DNA of 14,458 nucleotides from contig DASZER010000073.1 in the NCBI GenBank assembly GCA_035940575.1, positions 1-14,458 of the forward strand, read 5' to 3'. Made by a program: the position numbers and the translations under genes. Under the pieces are notes generated by a model. The model did no database searches. It saw only the letters and a list, made by a program, of their open reading frames with translations, and was not told the origin of the DNA. Source of the DNA: BP-191 sp035940575 (GTDB taxonomy: Bacteria > Actinomycetota > Actinomycetes > BP-191). This document shows positions 1-7,736 of the stretch, piece by piece. The stretch's first letter is position 1, and the number at the start of each line of letters is the position of its first letter.

Positions 1-1376
1 TCTCCGGCTCCGCCGACCTCGTCGCCGCCTCCGACGCGGCCGGGCTACCGCTGCGCTGGGTCCATTCGGAGGCGTGTCACGGCGACGCCGCCGCGGTGCT
101 GCGCGCGGCGGGTGCCGGGGAGCCCGACGCGGGCGCGCTGCTCGACGCGCTGCGCGACGCCGTCGAGGCGTCGCTGGACGACGAGCCGCCCGTCGAGCCC
201 GCAAGGCTCGCCGACGTCGTGCTGCGCGTCCTGCGCGACGCGCCCGGCGCCGCCGCGTCGCGGGAGTGGCTCGGCTCGCTCGCACTGCCCGCGTCGGACG
301 GCGAGCTCTGGGCCGCCGACGAGCTGCTGCTGCCCGCCTCCCACGGCGGGCGGCTCGTGCGGTGGGTGCGCGACGACAGCCCGTTCGGCGTCGTCGCGGA
401 CTCGGTCCTGGACTCCTACGGCGCCGACGCCGTCGTCGCCGCGGGCGTGCTGCGGACGTTCGCCGTCGTCCGCGACGAGGAGGGCGCGGGCGGCCACGAC
501 CTCGACCTGGAGGACGAGTACGACGCGCCGCCCGGCGAGCTCGAGGCCGTGCGCGACCTGGAGTGGGTGCGCGACGACGCGTGGCCCGAGGCGCTGTCCG
601 AGCTGCCGGTCCTCGACGGCTACACCGTCTGGTGGCTGCGCCGCCACCCCGTCGTCCTCTGCGCCGACGGCGTCCTGCGCCGCCCCGCCGAGGTCGCGGC
701 GCCCGGCGCCGACCCGTACCTCGCCGGCCTCTACGCCGCCGCCGCGCCGCACCCCCTCCACGACCGCCTCGGCCTCGTCACCACCGTCGACGCGCTGGAC
801 GACGACGGCCTCGCGGACCTCGCCGACCGCATCGCCGCCGCCGCCGACCTGACCGCGACCCGCGTCCTCTACGCCGCCCTCGCCCGCGCCGCCGCCGCCC
901 GCGACGTGCTGCTCGACCCCGACTCCGTGCGCGCCGTGCGCGGCGGCGAGCTCGTCACCGTGCCGACGGGGGAGGCGTACGCCGTCGACAGGCCCGACCT
1001 GCTGCCGCTGCTGACCGGCGTGCCGTGGCTGCCCGTCGACACGGCCCTCGCCGCGACGCTCGCTGACGTCCTCGGCTGCCGGCTTGCCTCCGAGCTGCCG
1101 GTCGAGTTCACGACGTACCCCACCTCGACCGCCCGCCTCGCCGACCTCGTGCCCGGCGCGCCCGACGAGGGCGTCGACGTGGACCCGGGGCTCACCGTCA
1201 ACGGCGTCCGCCTCACGTGGTTCGCCGGCGGCCGCGTCGCGTGCGTCGACGGCTCGCCGCACGGCCTGGCGCGATTGGTTAGTTACCGTAAACAACAGTG
1301 GGCGAGCCGCCACGCGATCGAGGCGGCGCTGCGCGGGCAGCGCGACGACGAGTCGTTGCTGGACCCGCTGACCTAG
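1..1376 (+). CDS. C-terminal part of a sacsin/Hsp90-like ATPase-type protein (5' truncated)
   Basis: The reading frame is open from base 3 to the TAG at 1374-1376 and no convincing start lies inside, so this is the last ~457 residues of a longer protein that begins left of the window. It is acidic and rich in Ala, Asp, Leu and Val, with short repeated themes such as L-LPASDGELWAADELLLP and WWLRRHPVVLCADGVLRRP. From memory this resembles the C-terminal half of the large actinobacterial proteins annotated as sacsin N-terminal ATP-binding-like (GHKL/Hsp90 fold). Those end in a similar GLAR...W..RH segment and often sit near DUF2530 and NCS2 genes. The ATPase domain itself would be outside the window, so no catalytic motif can be checked. 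Oddity: codons at 1272-1298 are AT-rich, unlike the rest of the gene. The CDS is certain; the family name is an inference. Confidence 0.68.
   Translation, partial: SGSADLVAASDAAGLPLRWVHSEACHGDAAAVLRAAGAGEPDAGALLDALRDAVEASLDDEPPVEPARLADVVLRVLRDAPGAAASREWLGSLALPASDGELWAADELLLPASHGGRLVRWVRDDSPFGVVADSVLDSYGADAVVAAGVLRTFAVVRDEEGAGGHDLDLEDEYDAPPGELEAVRDLEWVRDDAWPEALSELPVLDGYTVWWLRRHPVVLCADGVLRRPAEVAAPGADPYLAGLYAAAAPHPLHDRLGLVTTVDALDDDGLADLADRIAAAADLTATRVLYAALARAAAARDVLLDPDSVRAVRGGELVTVPTGEAYAVDRPDLLPLLTGVPWLPVDTALAATLADVLGCRLASELPVEFTTYPTSTARLADLVPGAPDEGVDVDPGLTVNGVRLTWFAGGRVACVDGSPHGLARLVSYRKQQWASRHAIEAALRGQRDDESLLDPLT
1278..1296. other. AT-rich imperfect dyad inside the first gene
   Basis: A 19-base imperfect inverted repeat, GTTAGTTAC-C-GTAAACAAC, pairs at 7 of 9 positions around a central C at 1287. 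It sits in a 27-base patch (1272-1298) with only 11 G/C, surrounded by sequence that is almost all G/C at third codon positions. The frame stays open through it and encodes R-L-V-S-Y-R-K-Q-Q. It could be a protein-binding site, a foreign patch, or chance; no function is assigned. Confidence 0.35.
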
Positions 1377-1383
1377 CCCGGGA

Positions 1384-1424
1384 CCGCGTACGCGGGGGCG
1401 GGTGCTCGGGTCCGCCGCGGCGGA
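1384..1424. terminator. Palindrome pair between convergent genes, possible bidirectional terminator
   Basis: The 78-base gap between the convergent stops at 1376 and 1455 contains two perfect palindromes: CCGCGTACGCGG (1384-1395) and TCCGCCGCGGCGGA (1411-1424). In addition, GGACC at 1381-1385 can pair with GGTCC at 1409-1413. There is no T-tract on either strand, so this is not a classical intrinsic terminator. U-less hairpins are commonly proposed in high-GC actinobacteria. In such a GC-rich gap some palindromes are expected by chance, so the call is tentative. Confidence 0.35.
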
Positions 1425-1454
1425 GGGGTGCCGCGACGGACGCCGAGGGGGCGG

Positions 1455-3968
1455 CTAGCCGCCCTGCACCTGGACGTTGCCTCCACCGAGCGTGCCCGAG
1501 GCGGCATACGACCACGACAGGTCGCCGATGCGCGTGAGCGTGATCCTGAACGTGTCGGTGCGACCGGGCTCGCCGTTGTCGGTCACGGTGACCTCGTAGC
1601 GGTAGCCGCCGCGGCCGTTGACGGTCGCCGGGCCGGAGAAGACGGCGGTGCTCCCGCTGACCCTGAACCGGTCCACGACGTTCGCCGCGACCTCGGTGCC
1701 GGCGTGGTCGTCGTACGTCACCGAGCCGCCGGGCATGGCCGCACCGGCGTTGTACGTCGCGTCGACGCCGAAGTGCCGCTTGGCCGTCCCTGTGAGGAAC
1801 CACCCGCCGCCGCTCGCCTTGCCGGGCGTGTTAGGCGACGGGGTGCCGCCGCAGGTGAGGCAGGGCGCGGTGACGCCGACCCACGTGACCGCGACGGACG
1901 CGGACAGCCCCGCGGCCGAGACCGTCACGGTCTGCGTGCCCGGCGCGTCGGAGAGGGCGGCGGCACCGGCGACCCCGTCGCCCGCGGTGTACGCCTCGTC
2001 GTTGACGACCGAGCCCGCGCCCGTCGAGGTCCACGTGACGGGGACGTTCGGCAACGCGTTGCCCGCCGCGTCGAGCACGGTCGCCGTCAGCTTGTCCGGC
2101 TGGCCCTGCACCGACGCCGGCGTCTCGGCGACGACCGACAGCGACGCGGGGGCCGGTGGGGCGACCGCGCCCGCGACGCCGTCGGGGTACGCGATCGACC
2201 ACAGCCCGCGCACGGTCTCCGTCGTGTTGACGAAGCCGCCGACGACGACGCGCCACGTCCCCGCCTCCGGCGCGACGAACGTCAGCCGCTCGTTCGGCGC
2301 GGACGAGCAGAACGACGAGTAGCCGTTCGGCTGCGCGCCGCCGCAGAGGAGCTGCGTGTTGCCGCGCGCCGCGCCCGACGGGTCGTACACGGTGATGTCG
2401 AGGTCGTTCGCGTAGACGAGCTTCCAGTCGACCATCACGTCCAGCGACCGCGCGCCCGGCGCGACCGCGACGGTCGACTCGAACGTCGACGTCGACACGA
2501 TGGCGGCGGGGCCGACCTCGCCGCGGAACGGGTGCACGTCGTAGCGCGTGCCGTCGTCGTACGGGCCGGTCCGCGTGCCCGTCGCGGCGGCGGCCGTCGC
2601 GGCCACCGCGTCGACGAGGCCCGCGCCCATCGAGTACTGCTGGTAGTTCGGCATGCCCGCGGCGACGCCGGTCTGCGCGGTGTTCTGGACGATCTGCCGC
2701 ACCTCGGCGGGCGTGAGGTAGACGCCGCGCGACTGGAACGACGCCTGCTGCATCAGCGCGACGAGACCCGCCACGTGCGGCGACGCCATCGACGTGCCGG
2801 AGACCGTGCCGTAGTACGGCGCGTCGTCGGTCGACACGGCGTCGGAGCCGGTCAGCGACGGCGCGTCGCCGGCGTGCGTGGCCGCGCCGGTCAGGGCGCG
2901 CGGGCCCGTAACGTTCTCGCCCGGCGCGGCGACGGTCGGGTGCCAGAACGGCGAGCCGGGCACGCCGCGCGAGGAGAAGAAGCCGATGTGCTTGGTGTGC
3001 TTGTTGGTGGCCGCGACCGAGATCGCGTGCGGGTTGACGGAGAACGCGTTGAGCGCGTCGGTGCGCGGGCCGTCGTTGCCGGAGCCGAAGACGACGGAGA
3101 TGCCGGCGTTCCAGGCCGCGTCGATCGCGCGGTTGACCGGGTGGTCGGGGTCGTACGGCGTGCCGTAGCCGGGGCCCCACGAGTTGTTGAGGACCTTGAT
3201 GTTGTAGCGCTGGTGGTTCTTCAGCACCCAGTCGAACGCCGCCAGGACGTTGACGACCTCGACCGCCTCGCCCGTGCCGAGGCCGACGAGGTGCGCGCCG
3301 GGCGCGACGCCCTGGTACGCGCCGGGGACGGCAGACGCGGTGCCGTAGCCGGCGGCGATGCCCGCGACGTGCGACCCGTGGCCCGACGTGGTGTCGGTCG
3401 AGATGACGTTCTCGACGGGGACGTACGGCTCGGCCTTGTCGGTGTAGCCGACGAACTTCACGTTCTGCACGGTCTTGACCGGCGTACCGCGGCAGAACTC
3501 CGGCGCGCCGCACAGGTCGGGGTGCGTGCCGTCGACGCCCGCGTCGATGACGCCGATGCCGATGCCCGCGCCGGTCCAGCCGGTGCCGGTGTGGCCGAGG
3601 CCGCCGGTGTACGGGCCCCACGCGCGGTCGGCGTTGATGGAGACGTTCGCCTTCTGGTCGAGCAGCCGGTAGCGCTCGTTCGCCCAGACCCCGCGCACGC
3701 CTGGCAGGTTGCGCAGCAACGGCACGAGCGCGGGCGAGGCGACGACCGCGGCGGCGGGCAGGTGCGCGTACGGCTTCACGGCCGTCGCGACGCCGCGCAG
3801 CACGTCCACGTCCACCTGCGAGGGCGGAGCGGCGAACGTCACGACGTACACGGCGTCGCCGAGGTCGGCGGCGGCGGGGGGAGCGGCGAGCTGCGCCAGA
3901 CCGAGGGCGACGGTCGTGGCGGCGCCGAACGCGCGAAGTGACCGCGCGAATCCGCGACGTGATGACAT
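1455..3968 (-). CDS. Secreted S8 (subtilisin-like) serine protease with C-terminal Ig-like and accessory domains
   Basis: 837-residue exported endopeptidase. Residues 1-34 form a signal peptide: S-R-R-G-F at 3-7 resembles a Tat motif, then a hydrophobic stretch, then AAA before Asp35. Residues ~38-105 look like a short I9-type propeptide. The S8 domain (~130-465) has the full triad: Asp142 in GVIDAGVDGTHPDL, His197 in SGHGSHVAG, Ser393 in SGTSMASPHVAG, with oxyanion Asn298 in GSGNDG. Residues ~485-595 resemble a pre-peptidase C-terminal/P-type beta domain, ~605-697 a bacterial Ig-like (Big_1) domain, and ~718-835 the module NCBI calls post-COAP-1 (GGGW start, VTDNGEPG, SGTLGGGN end). The ATG at 3968 is chosen because it directly precedes the signal peptide; a GAGG lies about 10 bases upstream. 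DUF2530 lies just upstream on the same strand. The substrate is unknown and protease identity is secure. Confidence 0.95.
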   Translation of the reverse strand: MSSRRGFARSLRAFGAATTVALGLAQLAAPPAAADLGDAVYVVTFAAPPSQVDVDVLRGVATAVKPYAHLPAAAVVASPALVPLLRNLPGVRGVWANERYRLLDQKANVSINADRAWGPYTGGLGHTGTGWTGAGIGIGVIDAGVDGTHPDLCGAPEFCRGTPVKTVQNVKFVGYTDKAEPYVPVENVISTDTTSGHGSHVAGIAAGYGTASAVPGAYQGVAPGAHLVGLGTGEAVEVVNVLAAFDWVLKNHQRYNIKVLNNSWGPGYGTPYDPDHPVNRAIDAAWNAGISVVFGSGNDGPRTDALNAFSVNPHAISVAATNKHTKHIGFFSSRGVPGSPFWHPTVAAPGENVTGPRALTGAATHAGDAPSLTGSDAVSTDDAPYYGTVSGTSMASPHVAGLVALMQQASFQSRGVYLTPAEVRQIVQNTAQTGVAAGMPNYQQYSMGAGLVDAVAATAAAATGTRTGPYDDGTRYDVHPFRGEVGPAAIVSTSTFESTVAVAPGARSLDVMVDWKLVYANDLDITVYDPSGAARGNTQLLCGGAQPNGYSSFCSSAPNERLTFVAPEAGTWRVVVGGFVNTTETVRGLWSIAYPDGVAGAVAPPAPASLSVVAETPASVQGQPDKLTATVLDAAGNALPNVPVTWTSTGAGSVVNDEAYTAGDGVAGAAALSDAPGTQTVTVSAAGLSASVAVTWVGVTAPCLTCGGTPSPNTPGKASGGGWFLTGTAKRHFGVDATYNAGAAMPGGSVTYDDHAGTEVAANVVDRFRVSGSTAVFSGPATVNGRGGYRYEVTVTDNGEPGRTDTFRITLTRIGDLSWSYAASGTLGGGNVQVQGG

Positions 3969-4011
3969 TCCCGAAGCCTCGCGCTCGCGATCACCGCGCG
4001 GCCATAGCCCT

Positions 4012-4043
4012 CCCGGGCCGTTCTCGGGACCTACGGCCCCGGG
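4012..4043 (-). terminator. Strong hairpin at the end of the DUF2530 gene
   Basis: CCCGGGCCGT at 4012-4021 pairs with ACGGCCCCGGG at 4033-4043 (one bulged base, 11-base loop). It overlaps the DUF2530 stop codon (4031-4033) and lies upstream of the protease gene on the same strand. No T-run follows in the minus direction, so this is either a U-less terminator or an attenuating structure in a DUF2530-protease transcript. The pairing is seen directly; the function is inferred. Confidence 0.45.
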
Positions 4044-4327
4044 CTGAATGGTCCTTCGTCACTAGCCCGCGCCGAGGCCGAGGCCGCCGCCGCCTCGTCG
4101 CGCGCGATCGCCGCCGCGCGCCTGCGGGTGTACGCGAGCCCGACCAGGCCGAGCGCGAACCCGCACGCGCACGTCGCGACCCACCACAGCCTGCCGCCGT
4201 CGGACAGGCGCGACCAGAACGGCAGCAGCGCGAGCAGCGCGACCAGCCACAGCACGGTGCCGACGGCGACGGTGCGGACGTCGTCGGTCCGCAACGGCGG
4301 CGGGTCGGCCTTGCGCGGTTCTCTCAT
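4031..4327 (-). CDS. DUF2530 family small membrane protein
   Basis: 98 residues with two predicted transmembrane helices (about 18-36 and 47-66), joined by a short loop S-D-G-G-R-L-W-W. A cytoplasmic-looking T-R-R-R follows, then an Ala/Glu/Asp-rich tail. The pattern D-D-V-R-T-V-A-V-G-T-x-L-W in helix 1 and R-L-W-W in the loop matches what I recall of the actinobacterial DUF2530 family, whose role is unknown. The ATG at 4327 is preceded on the minus strand by a good Shine-Dalgarno (GAGGGG, about 4 bases away). The gene is divergent from the histidine kinase by 29 bp. In other actinomycetes DUF2530 genes are often found close to NCS2 permease genes, as here. Family assignment is fairly confident; function is not known. 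Confidence 0.85.
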   Translation of the reverse strand: MREPRKADPPPLRTDDVRTVAVGTVLWLVALLALLPFWSRLSDGGRLWWVATCACGFALGLVGLAYTRRRAAAIARDEAAAASASARASDEGPFSPGP

Positions 4328-4356
4328 TCGCCCCTCACACGGCGGGAATCCGGGTC

Positions 4357-5631
4357 ATGCTCTCAGACGTGACCGACGTCGACGCCCGGCCCGCGACGGG
4401 GATGCGATACCGGCTCCTGCTCGACCTCGCCCGCGAGGTCACGGCCCAGCGCGACCTGAGCGCCGTCCTGGACCAGACCTTCGTCGCGCTCCGCAAGGTG
4501 CTCGACTTCACCGGCGGCTCCATCGCGCTCGTCGACGACGACGGGTGGATCTCGTTCGCCGCGACCGACCCGCCCGCCACGCCCGAGGCGATGGCGATGC
4601 GCATCCGCGTCGGCGACGGGATCGTCGGGCGGATCGTCGCCGACGGCGAGCCCGAGTACGTCGCCGACATCTACACGCATCCCAACGTCACGCCGGAGCG
4701 CCGCGCGAAGAGCGTCTCGGCCGGCGTCGTGGCGTGGTTCGGCGTGCCGCTCATCACCGAGGGCCGCGCGATCGGCGTCCTCCAGATCGACTCGCCGAGG
4801 CGCGACGCGTGGAGCGAGGACGACCGGCTGCTGCTGATGTCGTTCACGCCGATCGTCGCGGCCGCCGTGCAGAACGCGCGGGTCTACGCGCGCGAGCACG
4901 CGGCGTTGCGGCGCCTGGAGGAGCTCGACCAGCGGCACCGCGACTTCGTCGCGATCGTGAGCCACGAGCTGCGCACGCCGCTCACCGCCGTCATCGGCTA
5001 CTGCGACACCGTCCTGACGTACCGCCAGTCGCTCGACCAGGAGACGATGCTCGGGCTCATCGAGCGCTCGCGCGCCTCCGCGGCGCGGCTCGCCGCCCTG
5101 GTCGAGGAGCTGCTCGACCTGTCGGTCATCCAGCGCGGGGAGCTGCGGCTCTCGCTCGCACCCGTCGACGTCCCGTCGCTGCTCGGCGAGGCCGTGTCGC
5201 AGTTCGCGCCGGCGGGCCGTACGGTCGCGATCGAGCTCGCGGACGGGATCCCCGCGGTGCTCACCGACGCCGCGCGGCTGACGCAGGTCGTCGGCAACCT
5301 CGTGACGAACGCCGCCAAGTTCTCCCCCGACGACACCCCCATCGAGATCGGCGCGCGGTGCGACCGCGACGCGCTGGAGCTGCGCGTACGCGACCACGGC
5401 ATCGGCATCCCCGACCAGGACCGCGACCGCGTGTTCGACAGGTTCGTGCAGCTCGAGCGCGCGAACGTCCGCAGGGCGGGCGGCATCGGCGTCGGCCTGT
5501 ACATCGTGCGGCAGCTCTGCGACGCCCTCGGCGCGACGGTGCACGTCGAGAGCGAGGTCGGCGCGGGGTCGACGTTCGTCGTGCGCGTGCCCCTGCGGCC
5601 GGCCATGGAGATCGTCGCGCAACGCTCCTGA
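4357..5631 (+). CDS. Soluble GAF-domain sensor histidine kinase
   Basis: 424 residues, no transmembrane helix and no signal peptide, so a cytoplasmic sensor kinase. A GAF domain covers ~18-178, and a short linker helix follows (~180-196). The HisKA dimerisation/phosphoacceptor helix has the H-box FVAIVSHELRTPLT with His203. The HATPase_c domain (~275-412) has the N-box N314-L-V-T-N318, G1 DHGIGIP (346-352), F-box VFDRF (359-363) and G2 GGIGVGLYIV (375-384). All catalytic boxes look intact. The GAF ligand cannot be told from sequence. No response regulator gene is adjacent, so it is an orphan kinase in this window. ATG 4357 is used. GTG 4369 is an alternative four codons in, with a weak CATGCT hexamer at 4356-4361. 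The divergent DUF2530 start is only 29 bp away. Confidence 0.93.
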   Translation: MLSDVTDVDARPATGMRYRLLLDLAREVTAQRDLSAVLDQTFVALRKVLDFTGGSIALVDDDGWISFAATDPPATPEAMAMRIRVGDGIVGRIVADGEPEYVADIYTHPNVTPERRAKSVSAGVVAWFGVPLITEGRAIGVLQIDSPRRDAWSEDDRLLLMSFTPIVAAAVQNARVYAREHAALRRLEELDQRHRDFVAIVSHELRTPLTAVIGYCDTVLTYRQSLDQETMLGLIERSRASAARLAALVEELLDLSVIQRGELRLSLAPVDVPSLLGEAVSQFAPAGRTVAIELADGIPAVLTDAARLTQVVGNLVTNAAKFSPDDTPIEIGARCDRDALELRVRDHGIGIPDQDRDRVFDRFVQLERANVRRAGGIGVGLYIVRQLCDALGATVHVESEVGAGSTFVVRVPLRPAMEIVAQRS

Positions 5632-5679
5632 CGGCGCGCCGCCACCGCTACCGCCGCCGCTCGCGGCACAGTGGCCCGC

Positions 5680-7104
5680 ATGAGCGCGGTACTCGACTAC
5701 TTCCAGGTCTCGCAGCGCGGCTCCACGGTGGAGAGGGAGATCCGCGGCGGCTTCGCGACGTTCTTCACGATGGCGTACATCGTCGTGCTGAACCCGCTCA
5801 TCATCGGCACCGTCAGCGACCAGAACGGCACGGTCCTCGGCGTGCCTCGCGTCGCCGCGGCGACCGCCCTCGTCGCGGGCGTGATGACGCTCGCCATGGG
5901 CATCGTCGGGCGGTACCCGTTCGCGATCGCGGCGGGCCTCGGGCTCAACGCGTTCGTGACGTTCACGCTCGCGTCGAAGATGTCGTGGCCCGCGGCGATG
6001 GGCCTCGTCGTCATCGAGGGCCTCGTCATCTCGGTGCTCGTGCTGACCGGGTTCAGGGTCGCGGTGTTCAACGCGATCCCCGCCCCGCTCAAGACCGCGA
6101 TCTCCGTCGGCATCGGCCTGTTCATCGCGGTCATCGGCTTCGTCGACGCCGGCTTCGTGCGGCGTACCGGCACGGGTCCCGTGCCCGTCGAGCTCGGCGT
6201 CGGCGGCCGCCTCACCGGCTGGCCCACGGCGGTGTTCGTGCTCGGGCTGCTGCTCACCGCCGTGCTCGTCGCGCGGCGGGTCAAGGGCGCGATCCTCATC
6301 TCCATCGTCGCGACGACCGTGGTCGCCGCGATCGTCGAGGCGATCGCGAAGGTCGGCCCGTCGTTCGTGCCCGGCCAGGAGCCCAACCCGAGCGGCTGGC
6401 AGCTCAACGTCCCCGCGATGCCCGACAAGGTGTTCGACACCCCGGACCTGTCGCTGCTCGGGAGGTTCAGCCTCGGCGGGTCGTTCGCCGAGGTCGGCGT
6501 CGTGGCGGCGCTGCTGTTCGTGTTCACGCTCATGCTCAGCGACTTCTTCGACACGATGGGCACGATCGTCGGCGTCGGCGCCGAGGCCGGCCTGCTCGAC
6601 GAGGACGGCGGGCTGCCGGGCGCGCAGCGGGTGCTGTTCGTGGACTCGGTCGCGGCCGTCGCGGGCGGCGCGTCGTCGGTGTCGTCCAACACGACGTACA
6701 TCGAGTCGGCCGCGGGCGTCGGCGAGGGCGCGCGCACCGGCCTCGCGAGCGTCGTCACCGGCCTGCTGTTCCTGCTCGCGCTGTTCCTCACGCCGCTCGT
6801 CGCCGTGGTGCCGTACGAGGCCGCCTCGCCCGCGCTCGTCATCGTCGGCTTCTTCATGATCACCAACGTCCGGTCGATCCCGTGGGACGACTACGGCATC
6901 GCGATCCCGGCGTTCCTGACGATCGTCCTGATGCCGTTCACGTACTCGATCACCAACGGCATCGGCGCGGGCTTCGTCTCCTACGTCGTCATCCGCCTCG
7001 TCCAGGGCCGCGCCCGCGACGTCAACTGGATGCTCTGGCTGATCAGCGCGCTGTTCGTCGTCTACTTCGCCATCGAGCCGATCGAGCGCGCGCTCGGCGT
7101 CTAG
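5680..7104 (+). CDS. NCS2-family (AzgA-like) purine/pyrimidine permease
   Basis: About 474 residues and highly hydrophobic, with roughly 12 transmembrane segments expected; probably a proton-driven nucleobase importer. AzgA/NCS2 signatures are visible: GFATFFTMAYIVVLNP near the N-terminus, AGLGLNAFVTF in the third segment, LSDFFDTMGTIVGVG (about 286-300, numbering from ATG 5680), and SSNTTYIESAAGVGEGARTG (about 335-354). These regions include the half-helices that bind substrate in this family. An adenine/guanine/hypoxanthine specificity is more likely than uracil because of the AzgA-type motifs, but this is inference. I prefer ATG 5680 over the in-frame GTG 5671: neither has a Shine-Dalgarno, and a weak -10-like CACAGT (5667-5672) sits 8 bases before the ATG. 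The kinase gene ends 48 bases upstream. Confidence 0.92.
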   Translation: MSAVLDYFQVSQRGSTVEREIRGGFATFFTMAYIVVLNPLIIGTVSDQNGTVLGVPRVAAATALVAGVMTLAMGIVGRYPFAIAAGLGLNAFVTFTLASKMSWPAAMGLVVIEGLVISVLVLTGFRVAVFNAIPAPLKTAISVGIGLFIAVIGFVDAGFVRRTGTGPVPVELGVGGRLTGWPTAVFVLGLLLTAVLVARRVKGAILISIVATTVVAAIVEAIAKVGPSFVPGQEPNPSGWQLNVPAMPDKVFDTPDLSLLGRFSLGGSFAEVGVVAALLFVFTLMLSDFFDTMGTIVGVGAEAGLLDEDGGLPGAQRVLFVDSVAAVAGGASSVSSNTTYIESAAGVGEGARTGLASVVTGLLFLLALFLTPLVAVVPYEAASPALVIVGFFMITNVRSIPWDDYGIAIPAFLTIVLMPFTYSITNGIGAGFVSYVVIRLVQGRARDVNWMLWLISALFVVYFAIEPIERALGV

Positions 7105-7107
7105 CCT
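7102..7107 (+). promoter_or_regulatory. -10 element TAGCCT for a leaderless gene, overlapping the permease stop
   Basis: TAGCCT fits TANNNT, and its last T lies 8 bases before GTG 7115, so transcription would start at or next to the start codon. The first three bases are the TAG stop codon of the NCS2 permease. No clear -35 hexamer is seen 17-18 bases upstream, so this rests on the hexamer and its spacing. Confidence 0.4.
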
Positions 7108-7114
7108 CGCGGGC

Positions 7115-7699
7115 GTGGAGGACGACGCCGCGCTGAGCCCTCGGGTGGTCGTCGCGGCGATCCTCGTGCCCGGCCTGCTGCTCCTGCACCAGGCGCGGCT
7201 GCTGACGGTCCCGCTCGTCCTCGTCTTCGTCCCCGCGACGCTGACCGTCGGCTACGCGGGCGTGGTCCTGGGCGCCGACGTCGTGCTCGCGCTCGCGGTG
7301 ACGGCGGTCGGCACCCGCGTCGCCGGCGGGCTGCGCGGCAGGCGGGCCGGCGTCGCGGCGTTCGTCGCGCTGCTCGCGGTGTCGGCGTGGTGCGTGAACT
7401 TCTCGGCGCTGTCGCCCCGCGGGTACTTCGCGCTGCACCGGTGGGAGTTCGACCTCGCGGCCTCCGCCGGGCCCGGGCGCCTGCCGCCGCACCTCGCGCA
7501 CCTCGCCCTCGACGGCGAGGCGTCCGACGCCGCCCCCGGCGCGGTCCTGCTGACGTCGTGGGCGGGGCTCCACGACAACGCGGGCGGCTACGTCCACGCC
7601 GACGCCCGCGTGTCGCCCGGGACGTACGTCGAGCTCTCCGGCAGGACGATGCCGCTCGGCGAGTGCGCCCGGCTCGGCGGCGGCTGGTGGTGGTGCTGA
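7115..7699 (+). CDS. Unrecognised membrane protein with a C-terminal soluble tail
   Basis: 194 residues; I do not recognise a family. Residues ~9-96 are hydrophobic and suggest three or four transmembrane helices (about 10-27, 31-50, 54-72, 80-96), with R-G-R-R at 74-77 between the last two. Residues ~97-194 are soluble, beginning C-V-N-F-S-A-L-S-P-R-G-Y-F and ending in an unusual GGGWWWC. Three cysteines are present (93, 184, 194). G/C-rich third codon positions and the leaderless-type promoter at 7102-7107 support a real gene. No Shine-Dalgarno precedes GTG 7115, which is 10 bases after the permease stop. It ends 11 bases before the marR operator. It may be co-expressed with the permease by read-through; no function is proposed. 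Confidence 0.75.
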   Translation: MEDDAALSPRVVVAAILVPGLLLLHQARLLTVPLVLVFVPATLTVGYAGVVLGADVVLALAVTAVGTRVAGGLRGRRAGVAAFVALLAVSAWCVNFSALSPRGYFALHRWEFDLAASAGPGRLPPHLAHLALDGEASDAAPGAVLLTSWAGLHDNAGGYVHADARVSPGTYVELSGRTMPLGECARLGGGWWWC

Positions 7700-7706
7700 G
7701 AAAGCC

Positions 7707-7736
7707 CTGTCGTTAGCAAGGCTCATGAGTTATGCT
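7707..7736 (+). promoter_or_regulatory. marR promoter (leaderless)
   Basis: The -10 hexamer TATGCT lies at 7731-7736. A poor -35 candidate, CTGTCG, lies at 7707-7712 with an 18-base spacer. The last T of the -10 is 8 bases before GTG 7744, so the transcript should begin at the start codon. This argues against ATG 7732, which would lie inside the -10 element and upstream of the predicted start of transcription. Confidence 0.55.

Noticed and set aside
1278..1296. Phage or element attachment site
   Set aside because: No integrase, flanking direct repeat or tRNA gene is visible, so there is no support beyond low GC.
45..1313. Long open frame on the minus strand opposite the first gene
   Set aside because: Low-complexity Arg/Gly/Val-rich translation typical of antisense frames in GC-rich genes; the plus frame has the GC-third-position pattern and protein-like composition.
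1428..3941. 837-codon plus-strand frame opposite the protease
   Set aside because: Mirror frame of a gene with a complete catalytic triad; the translation is Arg/Asp/Val-rich without domains.
4128..7136. 1002-codon plus-strand frame across the kinase and permease
   Set aside because: It runs out of phase through two clear genes and translates to Arg-rich low-complexity sequence.
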